Below are positions 48,657-61,640 of a stretch of 64,000 bases of DNA, one piece after another. Numbering within the stretch: the first letter of the stretch is position 1; each line of letters opens with the position of its first letter. The DNA is from Metallyticus violacea (lineage: Eukaryota > Arthropoda > Insecta > Mantodea > Metallyticidae), in NCBI GenBank assembly GCA_030762175.1, contig CM060831.1:72323001-72387000 (forward strand). Reading direction: 5' to 3'. The position numbers and the translations under genes were made by a program. The notes beneath the pieces are model-generated. The model saw nothing but the letters and a program-made list of their open reading frames with translations. It ran no database searches and was not told the DNA's origin.

Positions 48657-51289
48657 GATGATGTACTAATATATGTAGAGTCTGGATTTTCAGACAGTTA
48701 TTAGAAATTTTCCATGATCATTGGGTAAAAGAAATAGTTCCTCGTATTTCAGCATCATTAGGTAAACAATGTCGCGGTAGGCAAGGAATCTGCGGAACAT
48801 TTTCTGTCTAATACCAAAGCAGCTTAAGGGGCAGAAAACCTTTTAAATGTTTACTATGATTAGAACTAAGAATTTTTAGCCATGTGTAATATGTCTGCAA
48901 ATGTTTTCGCCTAACTCTTATTGAATTCCCTAAAAGAGTCTGAAAGTCGAAGCTTTACTCGTAAACTACTTAGCCTAGAATCGTGGAGAAAAAAACAATA
49001 CAAAGCATTATCATTAAAAGCTCAATAGTTTTATTTTCTTCAAGACAATAAGTATTGTTTCATTTGGAAAAAAAATATAATTTGTACTATAAATACAATT
49101 TCAAATAAATGTTGGTATTTTCTTATGAGCTACATTGACGAGCCTTTTAAATAGCATTTTTTTTTCAGAAATTTCTCAGTGGTAGTCTTAGGTGGTTCCT
49201 TGTACAATTCACGTTAAAAGCACTTCTTAGTCTATCAATTTACATAGCTGTTATAACAAATTTTTCATAAACTAGGCTCTTTTTCTTTGTCTACTCCGTT
49301 CTTTATTGTTAATTCAACCTCGTCCGCAAATAATCACATTTCAATTTCCATTCCCTTCAACCTTTCCTCAAAAATCTGCTTTTATTTCCGGATTTGTTTG
49401 AGTATTCATTAATAACAGTCGAATATAATACTTCCATTCAGAAATGCATCACTCTGTATATAGAAATTCATCACTTGGAAGCTTGATCTTACAGGATTAT
49501 ACACACATTTCTGCCGAGCAAGCTGAAAATTTCAACCCAGTGACTTCTAAATGCTAATGCAGAGTTGTATCTTTTGATATGTCGGATTATTATGCAGTAG
49601 TCGTAAACGAACAACGTGTATTTTAGTATAAAGAGCATTATATGTTTTAAGGTGGATTAAGTTCAAACGAAACATTTAATATTCAGAGCTCCACTTTTAT
49701 TTCTCACTTACTGCTGTTATGGACTCGTAAAACGAGCATTTCAATTAGTAGATTCAAATCCTGGCGCTTCTTTAGTTCATGGCGCAAGTCTTAGAACACA
49801 CTCGTAAGATTATAAGAAAATTGACTCTCTTAGTGGAAATAGTACGCGTTTCTTATAGACTCTCTTGCGCTGTAATATCTCTCTGGTCTGGAAAATTGTG
49901 TCTATGTTTGCGGAAAAAAAAGGAGTACAGTCGCAGGTTTGCGTTTTCATTTTAATTAAAAACACTAAGCCAAGCTTCTGTGTCCCATGGATGCTGAATA
50001 AGAAGAAAAGAAAAGGAAAAAGAGGCGCCGTTATCTGAGAGGATGGAGCCGGCTCTTCCCTCCAAGGCTGGTTATATAAGCCTGGTTTTCTAAATGGCGA
50101 CCGGAGATTTGCATACATTATGCAAATTATTTACCGGAATATACACCACTAGGAGTGGGGGGTTGTGGGAGTGGAATAGGGATCGAAGAAGAAGCGGAAG
50201 GATCAGCAGCAACTCCCGGAAGTGCTGCACTCTCCAGCAAACCTTAGACCAATGCCAATAATAGCGAGTACATGGAGGCAATGGCTTGCCTGAGGAAAAT
50301 AATGAAATGGAACAGCGGGAGGGGCACATTGTTTCGAGCTATTACAGAAACGAGAGAGAAGAATATGCTACACATGGTTATATGGATATATACCCTTCTC
50401 GATATAAAAAAGGAAAGAAGAATTGATTCAGTTTCACCTTCTCTTTTAAACCATTTAGTTCTTCGCTTCCAAGTTTACAACTTGTTCATCGACGGTCATT
50501 GCCTTCCGTTCTCCATTCGTATTCGGGTTTAATGTAATGCGTTTTCTAGAGCCTACCATTTGCTTGTTTCTGCAGGATTAGATAGCAGTGCTGCAGCTGC
50601 AAGAACACCTGCTTTCTCACTTCTTACTCTTTCTTGGGTAGGGAGCTTTAAAGTACAGCTCACCGAAGCTTCTTTCCTTCTAAAGAAATAGCTGCGGATT
50701 CATTTAAGAAGCACAATTCTTTTTCAGCACATGTTTAATGCAAAGAATTTAAAAATCGTATCATCGTGCAAAAAGAGCCCGGATTTGTAGTACTGAGCAG
50801 AGAGTATTGCTAATGCAGTGCAGCGAGGAGAGGGGACTAATCATAACATTACAATTACAAAAGAATTTCATATATTAAGGCTTGTTGTAAACATTTAATT
50901 TATTTATCATGTTTGCGCCGTCTAAGGACGGTCTTTATATTGCTATATGCCACATCTCTGTTCCCCTTCTCACCCATGCTCCAACTGATTCCCAGTGTTC
51001 TTCTTTTGATTGGTTCAGACTAGAGTAGTAGCATCTAGCATGATGACGTCAGAACCTTACTCTAGGCTTACAATGAGCGTGTCTCTGACTACAGAGTGAG
51101 AAAGACTAGCGACTTCGAGGGTAGGGGAACTATTCAAAAGTTATAGGATTGTTTATGCCTTATTTACTGCCAATGCGTTTCTGTAAGTTACATATATTCA
51201 TTACAACTATTTTTAATTTTAGGGAAGTTCCTTATTATATTATATATGATTTTCAGGTTAATATATGTGTAATTGAAAGGGAAGAGCAG
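48657..51289. other. No gene recognised
   Basis: A GC-richer patch lies near 50030-50330, with TATATAAG at about 50073 and three overlapping 80-100 codon frames, none recognised. 50925-51120 is also GC-richer and holds TGACGTCA (51044-51051). Confidence 0.45.
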
Positions 51290-51540
51290 TTTTATATTAA
51301 TGTTTTATGCAATTTTCTAGTTGTGTTTTGCCATTACATTTCTTTGTTCGAATTGAAGGCAAGCACTTGGTCATATTAATAATTTTATAACTTCCCTTTC
51401 TTCTTTACTGTTGAAGTTGGATATTAATATTTTATGTCATTTTTTCACCATTCTTTGCCATTAAATTTATTTTATGGTCAAATTGAAGGCAAGTACTGGT
51501 ACTATTAATCTTTATCTTACATGTTATTGTGTTTTGCCAT
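51290..51540 (+). repeat. Degenerate ~130-bp tandem repeat
   Basis: Blocks 'TTTGCCATTA', 'AATTGAAGGCAAG[C/T]ACT' and 'ATTAAT' recur 130 bp apart (AATTGAAGGC at 51351 and 51481). A third 'GTGTTTTGCCATTA' follows near 51529. Confidence 0.5.
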
Positions 51541-54500
51541 TAAACCTATAATTATATATGCCTTTGAGTAGTGTTTGATTATTTTCTTGTTATAAATGTT
51601 CATTTTGCACAACCCTTCTCTCTTAAACGAAACTACCTTTACGGGCCACGTTTACGGTGCCTTCCTAAATTTGACTCGATGCCCAGGTATCAACGGTAGG
51701 ATGCCGTACAACACCTTGTATTAATGTTAAAGTAGGAAAGAACTACAGCACATGTGGCAGGTGTTGTACAATATTAAAAACATCCTTCGCCCATTTATTT
51801 TTTCTCCAGCTTTCTCGGCCATTCCAATTTCTGTATTCCACTCTATTTTCACACAACAATTTCACCCATCCTTGTTAATACGAATCCACTTTTTCTTCTA
51901 TACAGTAGACTCCTTATAATGTGTTCTTTAAGAACTTATCCTATCCCACCCTTTTAATTGGTACATATGACTTGAACTGTTTACTTTTTTAAAAAAATAT
52001 AATACTGACTTGTGAACTTTCGTCTTCCGACAACGTTTTTGATCTCTCTCTCTCTTAGATATTCTTACAAATGCCACCAAAAAGGACTTGTGTTGAAAGA
52101 AAATTTGATTTGTTCTTGATTTTAACACCCATACAGTGTTTCACAAGATATGTACTGGGTCTTTCATAGTTTTGTTGCAAGTTAAAGGGTCGGCACTCAG
52201 AGCGAAGTGTATGTGATATTCGTAATTAAAGTTTTCGCAATTATAAATTCAATCACAATGAAAATAAGCAGGAACTTTATGATAGATGTTGGAAAAGTTG
52301 TTATATTACATCATACAATTTCTGGAATATTTTTAGGAAACTTTAATTCAAAAGCATCAATTCATCTACAGAAATTGAATCAATTTCTCTCCTGATACTT
52401 TCTTTTATTTCTTCTATGAGTGGGGGTTTGCTCTATACAATTCATTTTTCAACTTCCCCTTAAATAAAAATCATTGACTATGAGATCAGAGTATCTTGCG
52501 AGTTATAACTCACTGTTAATTAATATCTAACTTCAACGTTTTTCTGAATGAAATTTAATGACTCATTAACTGCAAGCGCGGTGGTAGAGTCTTGTTATAA
52601 AAAACCGGATTGGCATTCAATACCAGTCAGTTGGTTAAAATACTGATGCGGGCCTTGTACTTTTTTTTTTATTTACATTATGTTCAAAAAAGATTAATAT
52701 TCTGTTACTCCATTAATCTGTATGCATTTATTGTACACTGTACACCAATTTTCTTCTTCTGCAAGGAGGTTTGCTGTTTTTGTATTTCCGTACTTGTTAT
52801 TTTCATAGAGTAATGACCAATGAAATGGACTCTTCTTCATAAGTTAAGAATATTTAATTTGAATCAGTTTACTGTATCATTAACGTTCCATTACGTCCAT
52901 TTACGGAAATTTACCGTAATACTAGAATTACTGTCTGCAATTTGTGAACAAAAGCGACTATTTATGTAATCAAATTTAAATTGACTCAATTAAGGAAGAT
53001 GAACCATTGCCAATTTTCTAAAAAGTTGTGAAAAATGTGGATGTACCGGATATTTCCAACATCTCCTGTCATATGGTCTGTGGTTATTTTTATTGTAATT
53101 GTAGTAGTAATTCCATAAAACGAACAACCAAATGAATCACAGGGTATGTCTTATAACTTATAAAACTCGTTCTTTAATTTTATATTTAGCAATCTAATTT
53201 CAAAAGTACACTGTTTAATTCTTGATATTGTTTTTATTATTTCAGTACATTATGCAAATTTTAGGCTTATTTTCATCTTTTCAAATATTTGTTGCTATAT
53301 AGATTCATTTCCACCTTCCAAAAGTGATATTTTAATTTATCTCCTACTAGCATGTTTGAAAAAATTTATTATTTAAAATATGGTTTTAATGCAAAAAAGA
53401 ATAACAACCAACCTAAAACAAGCAGAACTTATTTATTTTCGTGTAATTTAAAATAAATTCTAGTCGTTTTTAATACCATATTAATAATAATTTGTATTGT
53501 AGGCTTTTCGCCTTTACTAAAAGAATACGATAATATGTCAAGCACATTTTTGAGTCTCTCTTGTGAATACCTTGCGTTAGAGTCGAGCAGAAAAACAGTA
53601 ACCTTGTACCTCCGAAGAGCGAGCTGTGCGGAATCCGACATTCTTCTTCCAACGTTACTAGAAGTGCACCGGACCGAACATTCAAATCCCTCCCTTTAGG
53701 GAGTCTTGGTCTGGGTGTGGTACGTGGCGAGATTTTGAGTGCGTCGGCAACAGTAGGGTGGTGAGCTGCCTTAAACCTTGGGCTACCCAACAGCAGAGGA
53801 GTGGAGAGGAAAGGAAACAGTGAGGAAATAACTAAAAAAGATAAACAGCAGAAATTTGGAGAAACAACGGCAAATAAAAGTAATAGGTACTTTTAATTAT
53901 TCTGTAATTAACAATTATTATCTAGATGTGAGTAGTATAAGGACCTTATGAAGTATATTAAGGCGGATGTCGTGTGAAACAGTTCGACAATACAGAATTT
54001 GAAAGAAAATATCATAAATGTCACTAAGCGCCTTATAATGAACACTTACATACACCCAGTTTCACTGTTACCCAAAGAGTGAAATGCCTTATATCTCTTT
54101 TTGCATTCTAGAATCTACGAAGTTTACTAAGTATTTTATATTTTTTAACTTTCAAGTGTGTTTCTTCCACTATTGCCCAAATAAGAATTAAATTAAAAAT
54201 AAACTGGAATAAAGAAAGTTAATAATACAAAAAATTTGGTTGCGCTGCTAGGCCGCCTTTCCACCAATAAGGAAACTATTTCAAGGTTCACGTAATTAAA
54301 ATCATTAGATGTCGCGGCATGATCTTTGAAATTAAGAAAACAAGCTGTTAAAGTTTCTACAAAAATGGAAAATAATAATTACTTCTTTAATAAAAATTAT
54401 GAAAATTATCAGTAAATAAATTGATGATAAAAGTTTACAAGTAGAGTTTCTCGCAAATAAAGTCACATAAACATGTCTGGAAATGCCTGATTTATGAGCT

Positions 54501-55799
54501 AGTGAGTAAAGTACATGTATAATGCCATATAACTGTTTGAAATGATCAAAATGTCGTCTACCTGCTTCAGGTATAAATATCAGCGAATACATCTGGAACA
54601 ATAAGTCTAAAATGTGCTGGGACACCATCAGATATTAACCAGATAGTTCCTCTTATTGCCGAGGACACACCTAAAAGAGCTGGAAGTGCTTTTCTAATCA
54701 TTTCGGTGTAAACATTGCTTATAAGATGTTCTGGCAAAACACGTCACCTACAATGCTATTGAATTTACTACTGAATACGCTGATGACCTGAAGATGTTGA
54801 AGAACGTCTGTAAATAAATAAAAATGTCTTATCGGAATTGTACCGAAAGGATTTGCGTAGGCCAAAAATACAAATAATAAAAATCTGTGATGGCAACTCT
54901 TTCAAATGATGGCCCATCTGTAAACAAGACTGAAGTGAGAAACAACGAACTGGCAATTTGCGCTATTTAACATCAGCAGATAGACACAAGACCCTGAATA
55001 CGTTGAAGTTAAGAGTGCTAAAGTTTATGCTGATACCTGCATCGTCAGCATCCTATAGAATGCATTCTTCCTGGTCAACCGTCCGAGCGGCTCTCCGTTT
55101 ACCTCGATCCGTAGTTTGCTGTGATACGAAGTCTCAGAAACTCGACAACGACTCGGATGTTTCCAATCTGGGAACGTTATTTATCGTACACAGCGGTGCA
55201 GCCTCGCATTCATTACTATTCGGCGACCGTACATAAAAAGCATATCTGCCTGTTCAGGAAGTGCATATTCTGCCGAGATTAGGCATTCAAAAAGAACCGA
55301 ACTGTAGTTTAAGTCAAGCAACACAATGCCATATTGCAGCGATTGCAAAAATGAGAATTGACAATGCGTTGTAGACGCATGATAGCTAATAAATTAGTAC
55401 AAGAATAGTTACTGATAGGTAGCAGAGTTAATGCTTAAAAAGTCGAGCAGTTCGTTAGGAAGAAAGATAGATAAGAAGGAGGGAGGGATTAAAGGTAGAT
55501 AGCGTTGATCTACGCATCATGCGGGGCTAACGGAGAGCTTGGCTTGGCTAGCAAGAAACCAGTGGAAAGAAAGGTGTGGGAGTAGCAAGAGGCCTCCTAG
55601 GCGACCGAGATGCCAAGGAACCACGATGTAGATTTATAGGTAAATACTTTTTATATTATGCGGAATATTTTCAGATATAATAAAATAAAAATAATTTTAT
55701 ATGAAACGCCAATAGTATTATTTATGAACAATTCTTTAACATTCCTTCCTCTGTTCAGATGTTTAGGATTTAATTCCAATTAATGGGAAGAATGTTTGT
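51541..55799. other. No gene recognised
   Basis: 4 kb, largely AT-rich. 53640-53800 is GC-richer with a minus-strand frame of 106 codons ('RLPKGRDLNVRSGALLVTLE') I cannot assign. 54958-55236 (plus, 92 codons) is likewise unassigned. Both could be fragments of unknown retroelements. Confidence 0.4.
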
Positions 55800-55852
55800 C
55801 GAAAATGCGACCCCAGGCCAGTGTAGTAGGTTTAGGAGGCCTGGGGCTGCGA
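55795..55852. other. GC-rich hairpin
   Basis: Inverted repeat CCCCAGGCC (55811-55819) / GGCCTGGGG (55838-55846) with an 18-nt loop. Outer arms TGTCG and CGACA extend the stem with a small internal mismatch, and ATAAAG follows. Function unknown. Confidence 0.5.
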
Positions 55853-58427
55853 CAATAAAGGGAATTATTTGCATCGATAAAACCACTTGATTGTTTTCAA
55901 AAAATATTTTTATTTGCTGCAACAAATTTAAATTGTTGATTTGTCATCTTTGAATTATAACTCATAAACCAGGTATTTCTGGTCATGACATTTTTTCCTT
56001 GTTTTGACGCGAGGAACTAGTCCCCCGAATTTGTCTCAGTATTTCCGTTAGAGCCTGTCTTTATTGCTAAGTAAATATATATTTACAACAAAAAAATTGT
56101 GAAATATGGCATAAATAAGGGGCGAAAGTTTTATCAAATATTACAGGGGCAATCATACGCAGAACGATAAAAAGTATGACAAATGAACTGCAATGGATGG
56201 GCTGATCTAATGCTTGCGTGAAGGAGCGAAGAAGAATTTCTTAGTCACCGCAACAAGACTGATGATAATAAACATTGGATAGCTGCATAAAAGGAATAAA
56301 ATATCATAAATTATTTCCTCAGCTACATAAATAGTACAGTATAGTGCCTGTCATGGGACAAAGCAACATAATACAAACTCTATAATCTACATAAAACATT
56401 GAAACAAAGTGTAACCATAAGGATCTCAAAACCAGCAGAATTAAATTAAAACGTAATGGACTATATATGAAATAAAAATAAATAATGAATTATATAATGT
56501 GAAGAAAAATAATTATTATAACATTTAAATAAAACCGTGGGAAAAAATAGCTGGAAGTGAACAATTTTCAAGAAGCCTTTGAGAGTCTTTTGCATTAAAA
56601 AGAAGGTATAAAACTTTTTCAAAATGTTATTAAGTAATTTTGGACAAAGGCCCCGAAAGCCTACTACTGATACATAATCAGTCAATTGTTATAGACAGGG
56701 ATGTTATGCATATTAATAAGGAAAGGGATACAAGCAAACAGAATCTTTCTCTTCACCCACCTATTGAGCTTGGCTGTTGTCATAATTAGACGTTTACTGT
56801 TGCTCTGCTCTCTAAAAAAAATCTGCTCTCTAAAAGATTCCTCCTGTGAAATACGAACCCTTATGACAAATACTATTGGCAACGGCTCAACGAACTCTAC
56901 AATGCCAGAAATGTATTTAATTCTCATTTCCGAAGGCCACGTCCAAGGATTCTTCTGGTTGCAGCCTGGCTAGCGGCAACCGGTCGTGCTAAAAGCTCTG
57001 CCGGGGGAAAGAGCGTACCGTGATGGGGAATACAAGACAATTTAAAGCATTGACACATTACAAAGAATATGAACTATTTGCTAGCGAATTAACTTCAGCT
57101 AATAATTACGATAAGAACAAAGTTAAATATCTTAATTAATATAATTTTAATTTGGATATATTGATTAAACACAAATTACCTCACCGACGAAATTAAATTA
57201 AGTAAACATGTTATTTAAATTGTTATTTAAAGTTATTTGCTTATAAAACAATAAATATTAATGTTAACATATATATACATTTTAAACCATGGTTCTTAAT
57301 ACAGGTTCAGTACGAACTTTAAGCTAATATGGTCACTGAACCCAAATGTTCGAAATTTTGTTTCTAATTTTTCTCCTCGTCGGATTTTACATTGTTCCAA
57401 AGATTGAATTACTCAGATGGTTCAGCCACTACCTTGGATTAAATTCTGCCACTCCTGCTCGCTATTCCATTAGGAATAATTGAATTCTCTCCGGATGCTT
57501 CGATTTCAAAAGTGAATTCCTTTTTCCCTAGCTCACAAGTCGCCATGGTTACGCATAAGTGGCGAAGTGCTAGAGAATTTATTCCCTTTCTTCGACAGTT
57601 TTGGTTACAGTAACGAATCACACAGATAGACCGCTGACCACGGATGTCTGTTTTAAGCTTTGATTTCCCCAGGAGTTTGAGTTCCCCGTAGCAGGCTTAA
57701 AACCTTTCTTTTCGCTTATACAGTTGAAACGTTTGTTTTGCGGTGTTTTTCTATAAATAAACTTTTCAAAATTTAAAATAAAATACTTATTTATCTTTAC
57801 TTAAGGTCTCAGGGATGAATTTATTTAATTATAGTTTATATATATTTAGTTTAGTGTCAGCGGAATGCTTTTGGTTTGTTTTATAACTGCATGAAAACTT
57901 TTTATTTTTTTAATGCAAATAGATATTAATTTTAAAATTATACGTGCTGCTTCTCCCACATCCTTTGTTACCAATAGAAGCATTTTATCACTATAAACTG
58001 TTTTACGTTCTTTTGGCAGTGGTTTCGTTTAACTATAAACTATAGAAACATTCTTTCTAAGACATCTGCTAAGTATCAAGTGCAGAGGACATCATTTGTA
58101 GAAATGCAGTGGCATACTTGTGCGGAAAGTGGATGTAGTTTCCTGACCATCTAGTTTAAACCTTTCTAGATTTATGCTAATGTGATGTTGAAACCGCAGC
58201 ATTAAAATAGTGGAAAGTATAATTGGAAAGACGTGCAGGAGTCTAAGGCAGACGTTTTCGGGATCAGCGGACTAGCTAAGCTTTCTCTAAGGAACATAAT
58301 TATTTTATTACTACACAAGAAAGCAATCTGAATTTCAGTCAAACTATGACAAATGTTTGTTATGTTCACTGCTGTACTTGTTATTGTGACCCTTAACTCT
58401 ACTAGGTGTGCTGAACCTTTATGGACT
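55853..58427. other. No gene recognised
   Basis: AT-rich with GC-richer patches at 56930-57030 and 57480-57620. No family or tRNA-like fold found. Confidence 0.5.
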
Positions 58428-58605
58428 ATAAAGCGGTTTAGTATGGCCCCACCAATTAGAGCCTAATTATGAGACTGTTTGTTTGTGGCCTCACGCTCGG
58501 CGCCAAATTATAAAGCTGTTCAGTAGGCTTCGGTTACGTGCCCTAGGTTGAGTACCATTTTGAAACGGTTTGTTGTCGGGTGGCCTCATGTTTGGATGCC
58601 AGTTT
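58428..58605 (-). mobile_element. Retrotransposon leader with four PBS-like units
   Basis: Read on the minus strand directly after LTR copy B, four tandem units of 45, 52, 41 and 41 bp follow. Each opens with AA[A/T][A/T]..GG then a motif such as 'TTGGCGCCGAGCGTGAGGCC' or 'ACTGGCATCCAAACATGAGG'. Most end in a form of 'AAACCGCTTTAT'. Units 1 and 2 align with the two units of copy A. Units 3 and 4 are extra, while sequence after the array resembles that after copy A. The array therefore varies in number between copies. Confidence 0.68.
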
Positions 58606-59477
58606 TGAAGTGATTTTGTAGATTGATTAAAGGACCGGGAGAAGAATTCAATAGTGTAAATAAGCACGCGATGCTCCAAAATATTTCGCGTCCTCTGGTG
58701 TTTCGCGTACGATAGATTTAGCTACGTCGAATATAAACTAAGTTGCCACTGTAAATATTAGAGATGAGTGCCGCGGCGCATGAAACTGAAAACTGCTTTA
58801 CTGCTGTATCGGAACTGAGTAACCGAGAACTGCTTCTCGGCTAAGTATCAACTTAAAAACTGCTTAATAAGTACACCTTATTATCTGCGTATAAGAAATG
58901 AGTTGCATTTCATCGTTCTGGACCTTGGACTGCTTCTGTCTCGCGGATGTAAAACTTCAAACTGAATATTGTGAACTAGAAATTGCTTGTCTCTAGCCAA
59001 GTATAGATCTGATAACTGAGTGCCTCAGCAACCTCTAACTTACGACTGCTTCTGCTAAGTGCTTTTTCTCTGAACGAGCAAACGCTTCCTTATTTATTTA
59101 AATCAAATCAAATAATCTTTGTCTTAACGACTGCCACGGGGTCGCACGGACACGTACACTCTTTAAAAGTTCAAACATACATTTTCAATTGGCTGGTTTA
59201 AGTTCACCTATCACGAGCACCATTCACTATTTTGTAAAGTTTAAAAAAAATTTAGTTCAGTTTAAAGACTAACAATACAATGCCTGTCGGGTTCAAAGCC
59301 CCAAATAGTTTAAAAGTCCTTCAGTTTATTATCCTTGCAACGGCAGTCCTTTTAAAAAATGACACAACACTTGTCTCTGCTCCTTCGTATCGGGTTTCAT
59401 TTGTTAGTTTTATGACCCTCTTGTTGGCTTTCCAAACTACCGTAACGAAAAATATCAGAGGCTTTCTCTTTTGCACA
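58606..59477 (-). mobile_element. Solo-like LTR of a retrotransposon, copy B
   Basis: Minus-orientation copy of the LTR at 47684-48544, again TGT...TTCA, about 870 bp. It keeps 'GGTAGTTTGGAAAGCC', the 'AGTCTTTAAAC' block, 'ATGTATGTTTGAACTTTTAA' and 'ACACCAGAGGACGCGA'. The two LTRs are in opposite orientation and about 10 kb apart, so they are remnants of separate insertions. No internal protein region is present. Confidence 0.78.
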
Positions 59478-60436
59478 ATTTTAACATCGAAGCTAAAACT
59501 TGTGACACGTATATATACGTAAAAATTGTTTATAATTATATGTCAATGAGAGTGGATCTGAGGAACTGTTGAAACTATAACAAATCAAATCATAATGAAT
59601 GATGTGAAAAGTGCACTAGCTTCATATTTCAACAGCTCAAATCATGAATGGATTATTTAATAAAGGTACTTATACATTATAAATATTTCTCAGTAATTAT
59701 ATGAAATAAGAGTCCATCCGTTATTTTTTTTGACATGCTGCTATAAATGTTCTGAAAAAGTCCTTATGTAAATGCGTTTTATTTCCTCTGAATATCCTTG
59801 GAATAAAATACGACAGCATAAACCACCCTAATGATGATGATTTATTGATCATTAATGTAACACAGACATAAAACTTGAGAAACAATAAGAACTGCAATAT
59901 CCAATGTATGTACACGCGATTCGGTATTAAAGTGGTGAAAAAACGTTGACGCTAATTACGAATAGAAATGGAGAAGCTCTATGATATTGTGGCATAAAGC
60001 ATAGGAGTTTTATAGCGTACATCATTATCGCTGGTACCTATTTCGTACTTAAACAGCATTCAAATTAGGACGCTTGGAGAAGTTCATGGGGATTTTGATG
60101 AAGATAATGTTAATTATTGGACTTCTTTATTAAGCTTTGAACCGAAGTACTTAAAACGGAAGTAATGATATTTGTGTACGATTTGATTAACTTTCACAGT
60201 TTTGAGGAGAGTTTATATAATGTGAAAAAGAAATATCTATGAAGTTCAAAAAAATAAAAAGTAATCCTACAATTAATTAAAATAGAGAGTAAACTATATC
60301 AATATATGTATATATCTCAAGTGTGACTTTTTCTTAGTGTTTTATCCTTTACTACTATTATAATTACTGTTAATTTGTTATATTGTTAATTGTGTTACTT
60401 TATTTTTATTTTTATTTTATACATTATATATATAAT
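59478..60436. other. AT-rich DNA, no gene recognised
   Basis: No frame of note. Confidence 0.6.
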
Positions 60437-61373
60437 GCCAAGTGTTACAAGCTAATATTTCTTAAATGGACCAAAAAAAAAACTATTGTCAAAACTTATT
60501 GCAGAAGACTTTCATAGTTGCTGCAGAAACAAAACTAAGTAGGGGGAACCCCTTATGGGATTTTCAGGGGGAAATAGCTTTAGAATTTTAAATTGAACGA
60601 TAGTATAACTTTTAGGTATTTGGATATTCCTTAACAAATGAAACAACCTTTGATTAAAACATTTTTTATAAAATTAAACTTGAGAAGTTATTAGCGCGTC
60701 AAAACATATTTTATAGATAAATATAAAATTAATAAGTAAAGTTATTAATTTACACCATTTTATCAAACGTTCAAAGGAAGTTTCATCATCATCTATATTT
60801 AGCAGCCGTTTTTCGGAGATTTTTTCTAGCATTTCCTAGTATTCCAGAATTGATAATACCACAAGTTTCCCATTGTCGATGTTTCATATTTTCTTCTGCT
60901 GAAGGTGTTGTAGACATGCCCTTTTGTTTAACGCAGCTTTTGTAAAGGAATAAGGTCAAATAAGTGGGGTGGCCCCACACCAGGATCAACACTTCTAATC
61001 CATTAATTGTTGGTAACACATGTTTTTCTAGTACACTTGGAGAAACATTTTCCAAGAGTGTGGGTTATACATTACTAATACTTACCAGAATTTTAGTTTT
61101 ACCATTTTTTTCTAATGATTTCAGAAACGGTTACGTTATATTAAACTGTTTAAAAAGTTAATTTTTAAAAAAGTTTTTCTAAACAAAAATTGCTGAATTT
61201 GATGAGGAGTATATAGATATCTAAAAATTAAAATACCAATTCATTTAAAATTCTGAAGTATACACCCCAGAACCCTATAAGGGGTGGGGGCGCTATTATA
61301 CAATAAGTTTAGGAAAATAAGCGTTTGGTTTGTTTGGTACATTTAAGAAATATTGATTTGTAACACTTTGTAT
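60437..61373. mobile_element. Foldback element with ~240-bp inverted arms
   Basis: The left arm (about 60437-60690) and right arm (about 61140-61373) are inverted copies. Outer ends 'CCAAGTGTTACAAGCTAATA' and, reversed, 'CAAAGTGTTACAAATCAATA'. Both continue with 'TTTCTTAAATG[G/T]ACCAAA', then 'AAACTTATTG', 'CCCCTTAT[G/A]GGG' and 'AGAATTTTAAAT'. The left arm has a ~40-bp insertion. The central ~450 bp holds an 88-codon minus-strand frame (61055-60789, 'LGNARKNLRKTAAKYR' at its end) that I do not recognise. Class unknown; a non-autonomous TIR transposon is the simplest reading. Confidence 0.85.
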
Positions 61374-61389
61374 GAGCCAGTATTATAAT

Positions 61390-61640
61390 ATAATTAATAA
61401 AGTAAGTAACACTTGCTCATTCCTGGGCAACAAACTTTTATTAACCAAAGAATTACTATACAGGATAACACACATTCTCTGACGAAAGATATCCTTCCTT
61501 CACCATGGAGCCATTACAGAAACATGGTTTGCATCTGTTCATTGTTGGCAACTCTCTGACAATGTAGATGTTGTTTCAGTTCGGTGAACACCTGATAATC
61601 GCAAGGCGTAAGATGTAAACAGGATGTTCGAAAACCTCCA
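61390..61640 (-). mobile_element. mariner-type C-terminal fragment
   Basis: The minus strand reads 'HLTPCDYQVFTELKQHLHCQ' then 'RVANNEQMQTMF' and, after a stop, 'WLHGEGRISFVRE'. This matches the third-catalytic-Asp block (L.PCDY..F..LK.HL.G..F...E....V..WL), with the Asp intact. Nothing N-terminal remains nearby. A subfamily different from 9568 and 27893. Confidence 0.72.

Noticed and set aside
49720..49775. tRNA-like B box GATTCAAATCC
   Set aside because: No convincing A box or cloverleaf; too short to call a SINE.
51044..51051. Palindromic CRE (TGACGTCA), also at 37710 and 39126
   Set aside because: Three 8-mers in 64 kb without linked genes carry little information.
52568..52632. tRNA-like 'GCGGTGGTAGAGTC' plus 'GGCATTCAATACC'
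   Set aside because: Possible decayed SINE head, but no body or second copy found.
53470..53790. 106-codon minus frame as a gene
   Set aside because: GC-richer and possibly a retroelement fragment, but no recognisable domain or second copy.
57530..57560. RFX X-box-like GTCGCCATGGTTAC
   Set aside because: Mismatch at a constrained position and no associated gene.
47684..59477. One retrotransposon bounded by the two LTRs
   Set aside because: The LTRs are in opposite orientation and the interior has no retroelement proteins.
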